A stretch of DNA of 64,000 nt from Lachnospiraceae bacterium (GTDB lineage Bacteria; Bacillota; Clostridia; Lachnospirales; Lachnospiraceae), in contig JAFUXG010000059.1 of assembly GCA_017470935.1 (NCBI GenBank), forward strand, positions 124,001 to 188,000, written 5' to 3'. Shown here piece after piece: positions 7,552 to 15,964 of this stretch (position 1 is its first letter; each line of letters opens with the position of its first letter). The translations under genes were made by a program, and so were the position numbers. The notes beneath the pieces were generated by a model that did not search any database, had not been told where the DNA came from, and worked only from the letters and a program-made list of their open reading frames with translations.

Positions 7552-9021
7552 TCACCCCACAAATCCAGGTCTTACCTTTTCTCTAGCCAGATGGAAATAT
7601 TCATCCTTAACATCCTCATATGATTTGTCGGGAACATATCCCATACTTTCCTCGTTCTCGAAGTATTCCTCACACCATGAATGATCTGCGCACACATAAT
7701 TCTTTGATATGTCCTCTGCTCCCCGCTTTGCCCACACAAGACTTTCAAGCAGCGAATTGCTGGCAAGACGGTTAGCGCCATGAACACCGTTGCAGGCTGT
7801 CTCTCCTGCAGCATAAAGCCTGTCCATAGAGGTGTGACCATCAAGGTCAACCTTAACGCCTCCCATAAAATAATGCTGTGCCGGAACAACGGGAATCGGC
7901 TCCTTCGTAATATCAAAGCCCTGTTCTAAGCAGGTCTTATATATATTAGGAAAACGTTTCTTCACATCTTCTGCATCCATATTAGTTACAGAGAGACGCA
8001 CATGATCCGTCCCTTCCTTTGCCATCTGCTCACGGATCTTCTCTGTCAACCTATCCCTTGGAAGAAGCTCGTCCACAAAACGGTCACCATTCTTATCAAG
8101 CAATATCGCTCCCTCTCCCCTTACGGATTCCGAGATAAGAAATCTTCTTCCTGATGTCTTAGCGAACAGTGTTGTGGGATGAAGCTGTACATAACTGATA
8201 TCCTTAAGTTCTATGTTATGCTTTACAGATATTGCCACCGTATCACCTGTCAAATGTCTGTAATTGGTGGAATGCTTGTATAATCCACCAACACCTCCGC
8301 ATGCCCATATTACGTAGTCACTGTATATCTTAGATACCCGGCATTTCTTTTTCAAATCTGTAAAAGCACTATTAATACTCAAATTTGGGGAATTATCAAC
8401 ATCTCCATTTTTATTATCTGTTTCAGCATTTATTCCTGATACATTATCAGAACCTATTGATTCAAAACCACCGATATGGCTGTCAATAAACTCTGAACTA
8501 TCAGATTCAATTTCTTCACAAACCATAAGTCCATAGCACACATTATCCCGCTCAAGAATATCAACCATTGTAGTGTGAGCAAAAATCGATATATTATCTC
8601 TTTCCTTAACACGTGCTAATAACTTCGATGTAATTTCCTTGCCTGTAAGATCCTCGTGATGTAGTATCCTGGATGAAGTATGGGCACCTTCCTTAGTGTA
8701 TGTAAACTCTCCCTGCTTTCTCTCGAATTCCACTCCGAAATCCACAAGTTTCTTGATAATATCCTGGGAAGACCTGATCATAAGATCAACTGCTCCCCTG
8801 TCATTTTCATAGTGCCCTGCTCTCATGGTATCCTCAAAAAATGCCGCATAATCGTCTTCATTTTTCAGCACACAAATACCACCCTGGGCAAGATATGAAT
8901 CGCATTCTTCCATTCCGCCCTTGGTTATTATGGCTATATCCTTGTCTTTAGGTAAATGCAGCGCCGCAAAAAGACCTGCCACACCATTTCCTACGATAAT
9001 TACATCATACTTTTTCTTCAT
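7552..9021 (-). CDS. nadB: L-aspartate oxidase with low-complexity insert
   Basis: 489 residues. NadB oxidises L-aspartate to iminoaspartate using FAD, feeding quinolinate synthase. The FAD fold is clear: YDVIIVGNGVAGLFAALHL, LAQGGICV, HHEDLTGKEI, then WACGGVGGLY, QLHPTTL, ESVRGEGAILL, QHYFMGGVKVD and the C-terminal AAGETACNGVHGANRLASNS. Residues ~170-232 are a Ser/Asn/Asp-rich segment inserted in the FAD domain just before the strand that leads to WACGG; canonical NadB has a short loop here. The long C-terminal helical region of enterobacterial NadB is absent, as in clostridial forms. GAGGACACAGC precedes the ATG. nadA is not adjacent. Confidence 0.95.
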   Translation of the reverse strand: MKKKYDVIIVGNGVAGLFAALHLPKDKDIAIITKGGMEECDSYLAQGGICVLKNEDDYAAFFEDTMRAGHYENDRGAVDLMIRSSQDIIKKLVDFGVEFERKQGEFTYTKEGAHTSSRILHHEDLTGKEITSKLLARVKERDNISIFAHTTMVDILERDNVCYGLMVCEEIESDSSEFIDSHIGGFESIGSDNVSGINAETDNKNGDVDNSPNLSINSAFTDLKKKCRVSKIYSDYVIWACGGVGGLYKHSTNYRHLTGDTVAISVKHNIELKDISYVQLHPTTLFAKTSGRRFLISESVRGEGAILLDKNGDRFVDELLPRDRLTEKIREQMAKEGTDHVRLSVTNMDAEDVKKRFPNIYKTCLEQGFDITKEPIPVVPAQHYFMGGVKVDLDGHTSMDRLYAAGETACNGVHGANRLASNSLLESLVWAKRGAEDISKNYVCADHSWCEEYFENEESMGYVPDKSYEDVKDEYFHLAREKVRPGFVG

Positions 9022-9199
9022 GCTGTGTCCTCATATCATATAATCTGATTCACTGCCCTGAATGCCTATGAAAATAACTGCTGTTTTCTCTGTCTGTATT
9101 TTATTCATAATACTAATCACCACACCGTATTCACATCAAATCACTTAAACATTTCAAATAATTTTTTTGATTCTTGATTTTGACTGAATTTGTCAGCAG

Positions 9200-9472
9200 T
9201 TAATCCTCATCCTCAGAAATCATATCCTCATCATTACCCACATCATCAAAATTCTCAAACAGTACAGGCTCATTGAAATCATAGGAATCAAGATTACCGT
9301 ACACCTTGCGCACCTGCTCGTCAACCTCATCCTTTATAGGCTGCAATTTCTCAACAGGAATCCCCATCATCATTGAAACCTCATTAATATCAATCTTTCC
9401 CTGTAACATTCTTCTTGCCGCATCCATTGTTGCCTTATCTGTATTATTCATGTTGTCATTCATCCTTTCCAT
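9200..9472 (-). CDS. Small acidic hypothetical protein
   Basis: A 90-residue, strongly acidic protein with no recognised family. The middle (MLQGKIDINEVSMMMGIPVEKL) looks like a short helical, HTH-like segment; the last 25 residues are almost all Asp/Glu/Asn/Phe. Several near-N-terminal Met codons (1, 4, 8) are possible starts; none has an ideal ribosome site. It lies 23 bp after the hypothetical gene at 9496 and could be co-transcribed with it. Confidence 0.6.
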   Translation of the reverse strand: MERMNDNMNNTDKATMDAARRMLQGKIDINEVSMMMGIPVEKLQPIKDEVDEQVRKVYGNLDSYDFNEPVLFENFDDVGNDEDMISEDED

Positions 9473-9495
9473 AATTTCATATTAATTTTTGTTAA

Positions 9496-10065
9496 TTACT
9501 GTGTATCATAAGTAAATCTAAATGACTTTGATATGTATTCCTCCCATGTCTTTGAATATCTGTCTCCAAAAGTAATACTTGTGATTTCATCAAATGGTAT
9601 ATCTACATTATCCTGTATTGATCCATTAACATCATAATGTGTGAAAATAACTTTTGATTTTTTTATTTTCTTAATTTTTCCCAGGCAAAAAAATTGCTTC
9701 CTGTAAGCATCCTTCTCATTTTGTATGATAACAAAATGGTTTAACTTTTTTAACGATTTCAAAGTCTCCTTCCATGACGAAAGATCAATGTCCGGATTAT
9801 CTACACCATCAAGAATCCTATTCTTCTCATTAATGGCTGTTGAAACATTATTAAAAATCTTAATCTTATCAAGATCAGACACTTTATGAATCCGAAACCC
9901 ATTAATCAGGAAATCTTCTTCACAAGCTCCAATAAACAACTTTTCTGAATAATCTATAACATAATAGTAATGACTAAAATTCCTGTCATAATCAAAGAGA
10001 CATTGGCACAAATTATATGTTCCCTTAAAATCTTCCAGACATTTAAGTTTCTTTTCTTTCTTCAC
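9496..10065 (-). CDS. Hypothetical cytoplasmic protein
   Basis: About 189 residues with no recognised domain, rich in Lys, Asp and aromatic residues, with no signal or membrane segment. The start is assigned to GTG at 10063-10065, which has AAGGA at proper distance; the upstream in-frame GTG at 10072 lies almost on that ribosome site. Two segments (HYYYVIDYSEKLFIGACEEDFL and NHFVIIQNEKDAYRKQFFCLG, each quoted in part) look like beta-rich repeats, perhaps an SH3- or WYL-like small-barrel fold, but this is only a suggestion. Followed by the acidic small gene at 9200. Confidence 0.6.
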   Translation of the reverse strand: MKKEKKLKCLEDFKGTYNLCQCLFDYDRNFSHYYYVIDYSEKLFIGACEEDFLINGFRIHKVSDLDKIKIFNNVSTAINEKNRILDGVDNPDIDLSSWKETLKSLKKLNHFVIIQNEKDAYRKQFFCLGKIKKIKKSKVIFTHYDVNGSIQDNVDIPFDEITSITFGDRYSKTWEEYISKSFRFTYDTQ

Positions 10066-10164
10066 TATAAACACTTCCTTGTTGTATAATTTAATTAAAC
10101 TTATTAGTTATACAAATAAATAATTAATAGACATTCAAAAAGGGCATGCATTTCTTTTTTGCCA

Positions 10165-11544
10165 TCAAATTCCCTTTAGATACTCATCATTCACTGCAAT
10201 CACCTTCTCCATGGAGGTTCTGCTGGGAGCACCTATTGTCTCACGCTTCTCCACACAGGTTTCAAGACTTATCGCATCGTAAATGTCATCCTCAAACACA
10301 GAAGAGATCTTTTTGTATTCCTCCAGACTCATCTCATCCAGGGAAATATTCTTCTCAATGCAGTAGAGCACAAGCTGTCCTACGATACCATGGGCATCAC
10401 GGAAAGGAACACCCTTGTTCACAAGATAATCAGCCGCATCCGTTGCATTGGTAAAGCCCTTCTTGGCACTCGACTCCATAGTGCCTTTGTTAACCGTCAT
10501 TGTCTTGATCATTCCTGTAAATAATGCCAGACATCCCTTAACAGTATCAATGGCATCAAAGGTAAACTCCTTATCCTCCTGCATGTCCTTGTTGTATGCA
10601 AGAGGGATTCCCTTCATTGTTGTAAGCATCTGCATTAGCGCCCCATATACCCGTCCTGTCTTACCTCGCACAAGCTCCGCAATATCCGGATTCTTCTTCT
10701 GTGGCATAATAGAACTTCCGGTACTGTATGCATCATCCAACTCAACGAATCCGTACTCATTGGAATTCCATATAATGATTTCCTCAGAAAAACGGCTAAG
10801 ATGCATCATGATAGTTGAAAGTGCAGAGAGCAGTTCGATAACATAATCCCTGTCTGAAACCGAATCCATACTGTTAAGAGTGGCACCCTTAAATCCAAGC
10901 AACTCCGCGGTCATATCACGGTCTAACGGATATGTTGTTCCTGCAAGTGCGCCCGCACCTAATGGACAATAATTCATTCTCTCATATATATCTGACAGTC
11001 TTCCGTAATCCCGCTTGAACATCTCCATATATGCGCCGAAATGGTGGGCCAGTGTAATAGGCTGAGCCTTCTGTAAATGAGTAAAGCCCGGCATAAATGT
11101 ATCAATATGTTCCTTCATTAGCCCATGAAGAACCACCATAAGCTCCTTTACAAGCTCCTTCAGATTCACTATCTCTTTTCTTGTATATAGACGCATATCC
11201 AGAGCCACCTGGTCATTTCTTGAACGCCCTGTATGAAGCTTCTTGCCTGCATCTCCAATCCTGTCGATAAGATTAGCCTCCACAAAGCTGTGGATATCCT
11301 CATATTCGGAAGTGATTTCTAATGTACCACTCTCCACATCGGCTAATATTCCTGAAAGCCCTGATAATATCTCATCCCTTTCTGCCTCCGTAAGCACTCC
11401 CGTCGCCGCTAACATCTTCACATGCGCCATGCTGCCCTCTATATCCTCTTTATAAAACTTCTGGTCAAAGGAGATAGATGCATTGAAATTATATACAAGC
11501 TTGTCTGTCTCCTTTGTAAATCTTCCGCCCCAAAGCTGTGCCAT
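10165..11544 (-). CDS. argH: Argininosuccinate lyase
   Basis: 459 residues, full length. ArgH splits argininosuccinate into arginine and fumarate, the last step of arginine synthesis. The fumarase/aspartase-superfamily signature [12 protein letters not shown], containing the mobile-loop catalytic Ser, is intact. The N-terminal [14 protein letters not shown] and [17 protein letters not shown] are typical ArgH. AGGAGGATAAAATT precedes the ATG. argG is not adjacent. argD lies 1.4 kb upstream on the same strand, separated by a glutaredoxin, a toxin-antitoxin pair and small genes, so the arginine genes look like an interrupted cluster. Confidence 0.97.
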   Translation of the reverse strand: MAQLWGGRFTKETDKLVYNFNASISFDQKFYKEDIEGSMAHVKMLAATGVLTEAERDEILSGLSGILADVESGTLEITSEYEDIHSFVEANLIDRIGDAGKKLHTGRSRNDQVALDMRLYTRKEIVNLKELVKELMVVLHGLMKEHIDTFMPGFTHLQKAQPITLAHHFGAYMEMFKRDYGRLSDIYERMNYCPLGAGALAGTTYPLDRDMTAELLGFKGATLNSMDSVSDRDYVIELLSALSTIMMHLSRFSEEIIIWNSNEYGFVELDDAYSTGSSIMPQKKNPDIAELVRGKTGRVYGALMQMLTTMKGIPLAYNKDMQEDKEFTFDAIDTVKGCLALFTGMIKTMTVNKGTMESSAKKGFTNATDAADYLVNKGVPFRDAHGIVGQLVLYCIEKNISLDEMSLEEYKKISSVFEDDIYDAISLETCVEKRETIGAPSRTSMEKVIAVNDEYLKGI

Positions 11545-11598
11545 AATTTTATCCTCCTGAATTTTTTTTATTCAATATAAAAATAAAAAAACATTTTT

Positions 11599-11901
11599 TT
11601 AATTAATGTTCGATTTAGAAATACACAATACTTTATTGCGTCTATAAGCTTCAAGCATCAATACATGCTCGACTCCTGCTATTAGTTCATTCAATTCTTT
11701 TCTTCTGTTTTGATAATCTTTCTCTTCATCTTCGTATGGACTCCATTTTACCCAATCCTCAAAATATTCTTTTATGTCACATATTATCATATATGTAATA
11801 TCCATATAGTCTATATCTCTATATGTAAGGCATGTCACTATATCATCTCTGTCAGTTATTATATGTGTTACATTATAATATCTCCTGCTACTTTTTATCA
11901 T
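11599..11901 (-). CDS. Small hypothetical protein
   Basis: 100 residues, cytoplasmic, rich in Asp, Ile and Tyr, with no recognised domain. The C-terminal third (RRKELNELIAGVEHVLMLEAYRR) is predicted helical. The ribosome site is weak. It lies 34 bp downstream of the MazF-like gene on the same strand and 54 bp upstream of argH. It may be an accessory or immunity-type gene of the toxin module or simply a hitchhiker; sequence alone does not decide. Confidence 0.55.
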   Translation of the reverse strand: MIKSSRRYYNVTHIITDRDDIVTCLTYRDIDYMDITYMIICDIKEYFEDWVKWSPYEDEEKDYQNRRKELNELIAGVEHVLMLEAYRRNKVLCISKSNIN

Positions 11902-11935
11902 TTAAAATACTTTTCATAACATATTTCTCCATCAA

Positions 11936-12241
11936 TTATATTTCAAATATTCCCTGAACCGCATCTGACACATTCATAATAGTATCATAAGGCAATCTAT
12001 CGATTTTACTGCATCCTCTTACAGATGGGTCAATAAGTTTAACCTGTTCACATATGACAATCCCCTTTGTCTTTTCTTTCCCGACAACTTCAATATGTAA
12101 AGGTCCTGGCGGATATTTTTTCAACATAGGACATACATGAAAAACATTTGTACTTTTAATAAATGCATTTTTACTTACAATAACAAATGCATTCTTAAAT
12201 CCAGTAATCTTTATCATATCTCCCTGATAAAACTCTATCAT
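11936..12241 (-). CDS. MazF/PemK-like endoribonuclease toxin
   Basis: A 101-residue PemK/MazF-family protein. The fold landmarks are the N-terminal GDMIKITGFKNAFVIVSKNAF (quoted over its length in part), which replaces the usual G-D-I-V-W-V...P-R-P-V-V-I-I-S segment, then the beta strand PGPLHIEVV, and VICEQVKLIDPSVRG, equivalent to the conserved 'Q-x-R-T-I/L-D' segment of MazF; here K replaces the Arg. These toxins cut mRNA at short sequences to slow growth. The ATG overlaps the antitoxin stop by four bases (ATGA), the usual arrangement for translational coupling. The missing Arg leaves activity open. Confidence 0.8.
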   Translation of the reverse strand: MIEFYQGDMIKITGFKNAFVIVSKNAFIKSTNVFHVCPMLKKYPPGPLHIEVVGKEKTKGIVICEQVKLIDPSVRGCSKIDRLPYDTIMNVSDAVQGIFEI

Positions 12242-12483
12242 AGCAATTCCTTTCCCTCTGGTTCACCCCAGTCAAAATCACAAATTGAAATCTCTCCATT
12301 ATACTCGGCAACTCTTTCTTCAAATGTCTTGTGTTTAAATGCTTTTCTAAGAACAATAGAATCATTTTCAACTCCAATCTGCAAAACATCCGATACTTCT
12401 ATATTCAATTTTTCAAGAATATTTTTGGGAATACGAATACCCTGACTATTTCCCCATGGTTTTATTGCCACCTGCTGATCCAT
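12238..12483 (-). CDS. MazE-like AbrB-fold antitoxin
   Basis: 81 residues. The N-terminal AbrB/MazE swapped-hairpin DNA-binding domain is clear (AIKPWGNSQGIRIPKNIL, then VSDVLQIGVENDSIVLRK). The C-terminal ~35 residues are acidic and probably disordered, as expected for the toxin-binding tail, which ends GEPEGKELL. AAGGAGGTG precedes the ATG. It should neutralise the downstream MazF-like toxin and repress its own promoter, which carries repeated CGTATA motifs between the -10 box and the gene. Confidence 0.88.
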   Translation of the reverse strand: MDQQVAIKPWGNSQGIRIPKNILEKLNIEVSDVLQIGVENDSIVLRKAFKHKTFEERVAEYNGEISICDFDWGEPEGKELL

Positions 12484-12508
12484 AAAAACACCTCCTTAAA
12501 AATGCACA

Positions 12509-12559
12509 TACGTATAAACCGTATATACACATTATACCGTGTAATACATTTATTCGCAA
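12509..12559 (-). promoter_or_regulatory. mazEF-type promoter with candidate operator
   Basis: On the minus strand TTGCGA (12554-12559) and TATAAT (12531-12536) are 17 bp apart, a near-ideal sigma-A promoter. Between it and the antitoxin ribosome site are two copies of CGTATA (plus strand) nine bases apart at 12511 and 12520, one embedded in the palindrome TACGTA; these are candidates for MazE autorepression. The -35 box overlaps the last codons of the small ORF at 12550-12669. Confidence 0.75.
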
Positions 12560-12669
12560 GACTTATTAAACATAACATTATCTGCTCCAATAAGTATACT
12601 TTCAATGTGTCCGTCTTCTGCCGGAAAAGTATCTAATTTCTTTAGTTCATTTCTTGAATTATCATCCAT
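12550..12669 (-). CDS. Possible 39-residue small protein or gene remnant
   Basis: An open frame of 39 codons with a good ribosome site (TTAGGAG six bases before ATG at 12667-12669), 17 bp after the glutaredoxin stop. The peptide begins MDDNSRNELKKLDTF and contains HIESILIGADNV, which looks like a normal folded-protein start with a beta strand rather than random sequence. It ends inside the promoter of the toxin-antitoxin pair. It may be the 5' remnant of a longer gene cut off when the toxin-antitoxin segment arrived, or a genuine microprotein. Confidence 0.4.
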   Translation of the reverse strand: MDDNSRNELKKLDTFPAEDGHIESILIGADNVMFNKSCE

Positions 12670-12686
12670 AAATGCTCCTAATCCTT

Positions 12687-12929
12687 TTACTTCATCTGCG
12701 GATGCGCCTCCAGCCAATCCACAATGTCATCACTCTCATATAATGGCTTGCCATCAATGAACAGACATGGCACCTGCTGTTTTCCGCCAACCTCGATCAA
12801 TGTAAGACGATCCTCTTCACTCTTGTGGATATTATGAAGTTCAACATCTGTCCTTCCACTCTTTTCAATTGAATTCAAAACCTTCCTACAATATGGACAT
12901 GTTTCGAACATGTATAATTTCAGTTCCAT
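12687..12929 (-). CDS. Glutaredoxin-like protein
   Basis: An 80-residue thioredoxin-fold protein with the CPYC active site (FETCPYCRKVL) near the N-terminus and the cis-Pro segment VGGKQQVPCLFIDG, followed by SDDIVDWLEAH. These are the hallmarks of glutaredoxins and of the N-terminal domain of GST-like proteins. It reduces disulphides or mixed disulphides in the cytoplasm; the electron donor in this organism is unknown. AAAGGAG precedes the ATG. It follows argD by 37 bp on the same strand and is probably co-transcribed with it. Confidence 0.92.
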   Translation of the reverse strand: MELKLYMFETCPYCRKVLNSIEKSGRTDVELHNIHKSEEDRLTLIEVGGKQQVPCLFIDGKPLYESDDIVDWLEAHPQMK

Positions 12930-12966
12930 AATATGCTCCTTTCGTACTCCTATTCACAGCTCATCC

Positions 12967-14184
12967 TCAATAACTCAGTACTTCCTCCACGCTCTCCTTA
13001 AGTATAGCAACCGCTTTGTCACAATCCTCTTTCGTGATTATAAGAGGCGGCACCATACGAACAATACGATTAGATGTGGCTGTTACAAGAAGCTTGTGTT
13101 CCATAGCCTTCACCTTAACTTCTACCGCATCCACATCAGTGAATTCCACACCAACCAAAAGTCCGAGTCCACGGACTTCTTTTACGTGAGGAAGTGTCTT
13201 TAACTGCTCCATAAAGTAAGCACCAATTTCCTTTGCGTTCTCTCCGCATTTTTCTTCTATCATGCAAGTTATGGCAGCATAACCTGCCGCACAGCACACC
13301 GGATTGCCGGAAAATGTACATCCATGGGAGCCGGGATTCAATATCTTTGCACACTTTTCTGTAAGCACAACTCCCCCAAGGGGAAGACCGCCACCCAAAG
13401 CCTTTGCCATGGTAAATGCATCCGGCTTAACACCATAATGCATAAAGGCCATTGCCTCACCACAGCGGAACCATCCTGTCTGCACCTCATCAAACAACAG
13501 GAGAAGCCCCTTCTCGTCACATAAATCACGAAGTCCCTGCAAGAACTCCTTTGTGGCAGGATATACACCGCCCTCGCCCTGAACAGGTTCCACCATAATC
13601 GCAACCGTATTCTCCGTAACTGCCTCACGAAAGCTTTCTATATTGTTATACTCTGCGTACTTAAATCCCGGAAGATTCGGGTAAAAGCCTGCCTGTATTG
13701 CAGTATCCGGCTGTCCCGTCGCCGTAAGAGATGCATATGTACGCCCATGAAAGCTCTTCTTTGCAGTAATTATCTCGAAATGATCCGGGCCGAAATTCTC
13801 CACGCCATACTTTCTAGCCATCTTGATCATTGCCTCATTAGCTTCCGTACCGGAATTCTGGAAGAATACTCTGTCAAATCCTGTAGTCTCACATATGAGC
13901 TTTGCAAGCATTGCCTGGGGCACATTATAGGGATACAGACTCACATGCATCACCTGTTCTGCCTGCTCCTTCACCGCATCCACAATTCTTGGGTTACAGT
14001 TTCCCAGAGAGTTGACCGCAATTCCCGCATAGAAATCCAGATACTGATCACCATTCGTATCCGTCACGTAACAGCCCTTCGCATCCTCAATCACGATCGG
14101 AAAATGATACCCGATATCAAGCAGATACTTATCTGAAATCTCCATAATATCTTCTTTCGTTAATCCAAAGTCATTACTCTTCAT
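12967..14184 (-). CDS. argD: Acetylornithine aminotransferase
   Basis: 405 residues, a class-III PLP aminotransferase. It transfers the amino group between glutamate and N-acetylglutamate semialdehyde in arginine synthesis. The PLP fold shows FQNSGTEANEAMIKMAR, FHGRTYASL, EPVQGEGGVYPA, LLLFDEVQTGWFRCGE and the lysine-bearing TMAKALGGGLPLGG. GSHGCTFSGNPVCCAA and the C-terminal RIVRMVPPLIIT are typical ArgD. AGAAGGATAACG precedes the ATG. GWFRCG replaces the more usual GxGRTG. A neighbouring argH supports ArgD over ornithine or GABA transaminase. Confidence 0.93.
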   Translation of the reverse strand: MKSNDFGLTKEDIMEISDKYLLDIGYHFPIVIEDAKGCYVTDTNGDQYLDFYAGIAVNSLGNCNPRIVDAVKEQAEQVMHVSLYPYNVPQAMLAKLICETTGFDRVFFQNSGTEANEAMIKMARKYGVENFGPDHFEIITAKKSFHGRTYASLTATGQPDTAIQAGFYPNLPGFKYAEYNNIESFREAVTENTVAIMVEPVQGEGGVYPATKEFLQGLRDLCDEKGLLLLFDEVQTGWFRCGEAMAFMHYGVKPDAFTMAKALGGGLPLGGVVLTEKCAKILNPGSHGCTFSGNPVCCAAGYAAITCMIEEKCGENAKEIGAYFMEQLKTLPHVKEVRGLGLLVGVEFTDVDAVEVKVKAMEHKLLVTATSNRIVRMVPPLIITKEDCDKAVAILKESVEEVLSY

Positions 14185-14269
14185 AATCGTTATCCTTCTT
14201 TCATCAATAATATTATTTACACTAAATATAAATCAGCTATTAGAAATATACACCTCCATTTAAATTAAC

Positions 14270-14797
14270 TTATTTGACACAGACAGCTTCAATATCATTC
14301 AAATCCAATCCTTTTCCGAGAAATTGAACAACATCATGATGGTTTTCTGTAATAAGCCAGTTAAATTGTTTATTGGTTATATAATAATCTGTAGGACTCA
14401 CAGCATTATTGATAATCAAATGTATAACTTTAGGATTACATTCTGCTATCCAATACTTTGGTCTTTGTTTCTCTTCAAGCAAAAAAATATATACTTTTTC
14501 ACATTTTACAATATCTGATATTTTTTCAATCCACTCATATGAATAATGCTTATCATCACCCTCCACAAAAGTATAAATTCTGTTAATATCTTTTCTAAAG
14601 CCTCCCTAAGTATTAGACCAATGTAAACCATTATTTTTTGCATATCTTACATCCACAAATGATTTTAAAAGCCTGTTATACACATTTTCCCATTGATGAA
14701 TATTCAAAAAAGTAAAGTCATTTTCAGAAATATTATTATCTTTACAATATTGAATTATCTCTACTCGTAGTCCATCCCATTTATTATCTATCCTCAC
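14270..14797 (-). pseudogene. Hypothetical gene interrupted by an in-frame amber codon
   Basis: Two open stretches, 14606-14797 (63 residues, GTG start with GAGGG upstream) and 14270-14605, are in the same reading frame and separated only by TAG at 14606-14608. Read through, they give one protein of about 175 residues whose join (GLHWSNT-stop-GGFRKDINRIYTF) continues smoothly. The C-terminal part (KYWIAECNPKVIHLIIN, then DYYITNKQFNWLITENHHDV) looks like an intact small cytoplasmic domain, possibly of the DUF6756 type (tentative). GGGAGG directly follows the stop, so re-initiation cannot be excluded. Likely a recent nonsense mutation. Confidence 0.65.
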
Positions 14798-14848
14798 TAT
14801 GTTTCCCTCTATTTTATCCTTCTTTAAGTATTACTATTTTACTCAAAT

Positions 14849-15727
14849 TCAGTTTTTCATCTCCACTTCAACCCTGTTATATGGAATCTCAATTCCATTC
14901 TCATCAAACGCCGCCTTGATATTCTCCCGAAGATCCCACAGCACACTCCAATAATCCGAGGTTGCCGCCCAGGCTCTTATTGCAATTGTCATACCGCTGT
15001 CATCAAATGATGAAATGAATATATCCTTAGGCTCGCTGTCAAGGATCCTGTCATCCTCGGAAAGTATTCCATGTACAACCTCCTTCATCTTCTTAAGATC
15101 GGTATTGTAGGCAACAGGAATTGTAACCTCCACCTTTCTCTTTGCTTCGCTGGTTACATTAATAAGACTGCTGTTTGTAAGTGTACCGTTTGGTATAACA
15201 ACCAGCCTATTATCGTGGGTAAGCAGCCTTGTATAGAAAATATCAATAGACTCAACAGTTCCCTCATTGTGTCCGTTGTTCTCAACAATGTAATCTCCCA
15301 CCTTAAAGGGTTTAAGCAGTAAAATCAGCACGCCTCCAGCAAGGTTTGAAAGTGCTCCCTGTAGCGCAAGACCGATTGCCATGGAAGCAGTACCCAATAT
15401 TGCCACAAAGCTTGTTACCTCAAAGCCAACTATTGTTGCCGCAGTGATAAACACTAATATGTAGCCTATGATCCTTATTACCGACAATAGAAATCCCGCA
15501 ACCGAGCTGTCGATCTTGGATCTGTCAAAGCCCCTTTTTACAAGCTTAACAATAAGTCCTGTTATCTTAATTCCGATAAATATGAAAATAAATGCAGCAA
15601 TCACGCTGCCTGATTTATTGATCAGCCACTTCACTATATCATCCATTGTCTGCTTGACAATCCCCACAGACTGTTCCACATTTGCTGCCGCCTCTTCAAC
15701 TGAAATGGCTGTGGTTTCTAAAAACAT
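14849..15727 (-). CDS. mscS: Small-conductance mechanosensitive channel (MscS family)
   Basis: About 292 residues, the length of a minimal MscS. Three membrane segments occupy residues ~30-130. The third contains the glycine/alanine-rich pore helix (GTASMAIGLALQGALSNLAGG) ending in LLKPFKVGDYIV, the family hallmark. The cytoplasmic beta domain (VESIDIFYTRLLTHDNRLVVIPNG) and alpha-beta cage follow. It releases solutes when membrane tension rises. Start at ATG 15725-15727, with AAGGAAG six bases upstream, rather than a TTG seven codons earlier. Confidence 0.95.
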   Translation of the reverse strand: MFLETTAISVEEAAANVEQSVGIVKQTMDDIVKWLINKSGSVIAAFIFIFIGIKITGLIVKLVKRGFDRSKIDSSVAGFLLSVIRIIGYILVFITAATIVGFEVTSFVAILGTASMAIGLALQGALSNLAGGVLILLLKPFKVGDYIVENNGHNEGTVESIDIFYTRLLTHDNRLVVIPNGTLTNSSLINVTSEAKRKVEVTIPVAYNTDLKKMKEVVHGILSEDDRILDSEPKDIFISSFDDSGMTIAIRAWAATSDYWSVLWDLRENIKAAFDENGIEIPYNRVEVEMKN

Positions 15728-15859
15728 ACTAATCTTCCTTTCACACAACTATATTTTAATTGTATTATTTGCGCAAAAGCTTTTTGTAATAATTAATCTT
15801 TTGCAATTATCTATGCTATGATCGAGCAGGGAAGATGTAATCGCCCCCTGCCCGCTCGC

Positions 15860-15902
15860 GGGGCTGCGTGCTGCAAAGCAGCAATATTCCATACGCAGCC
15901 CC
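15860..15902. repeat. GC-rich nested palindrome
   Basis: Outer stem GGGGCTGCGT (15860-15869) pairs perfectly with ACGCAGCCCC (15893-15902). Inside it GCTGC-AAA-GCAGC forms a second hairpin. The element is far richer in GC than the neighbouring intergenic DNA, lies between the convergently spaced end of the GlgB-like gene and the mscS start, and looks like a mobile palindromic (REP-like) element rather than a simple terminator. Confidence 0.6.
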
Positions 15903-15919
15903 TGCGATAGTTACAAACA

Positions 15920-15945
15920 GGGTTGTCACAAATAAGCAACAACCC
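15920..15945 (-). terminator. Hairpin terminator of the GlgB-like gene
   Basis: GGGTTGT (15920-15926) pairs with ACAACCC (15939-15945). On the minus strand it is followed by TGTTTGT, 20 bp past the stop codon. The U-tract is modest. Confidence 0.55.
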
Positions 15946-15964
15946 CATTAAATCATCTAGTCTA

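Noticed and set aside
7572-7916. 114-codon minus-strand ORF
   Set aside because: Shadow frame inside the nadB coding region with no ribosome site.
9022-9199. Riboswitch or NiaR-type operator before nadB
   Set aside because: No recognisable conserved structure or convincing palindrome in this stretch.
10075-10164. Terminator after argH
   Set aside because: AAAGGG/CCCTTT can pair but the loop is long and the right arm lies in the argH coding end; too weak to call.
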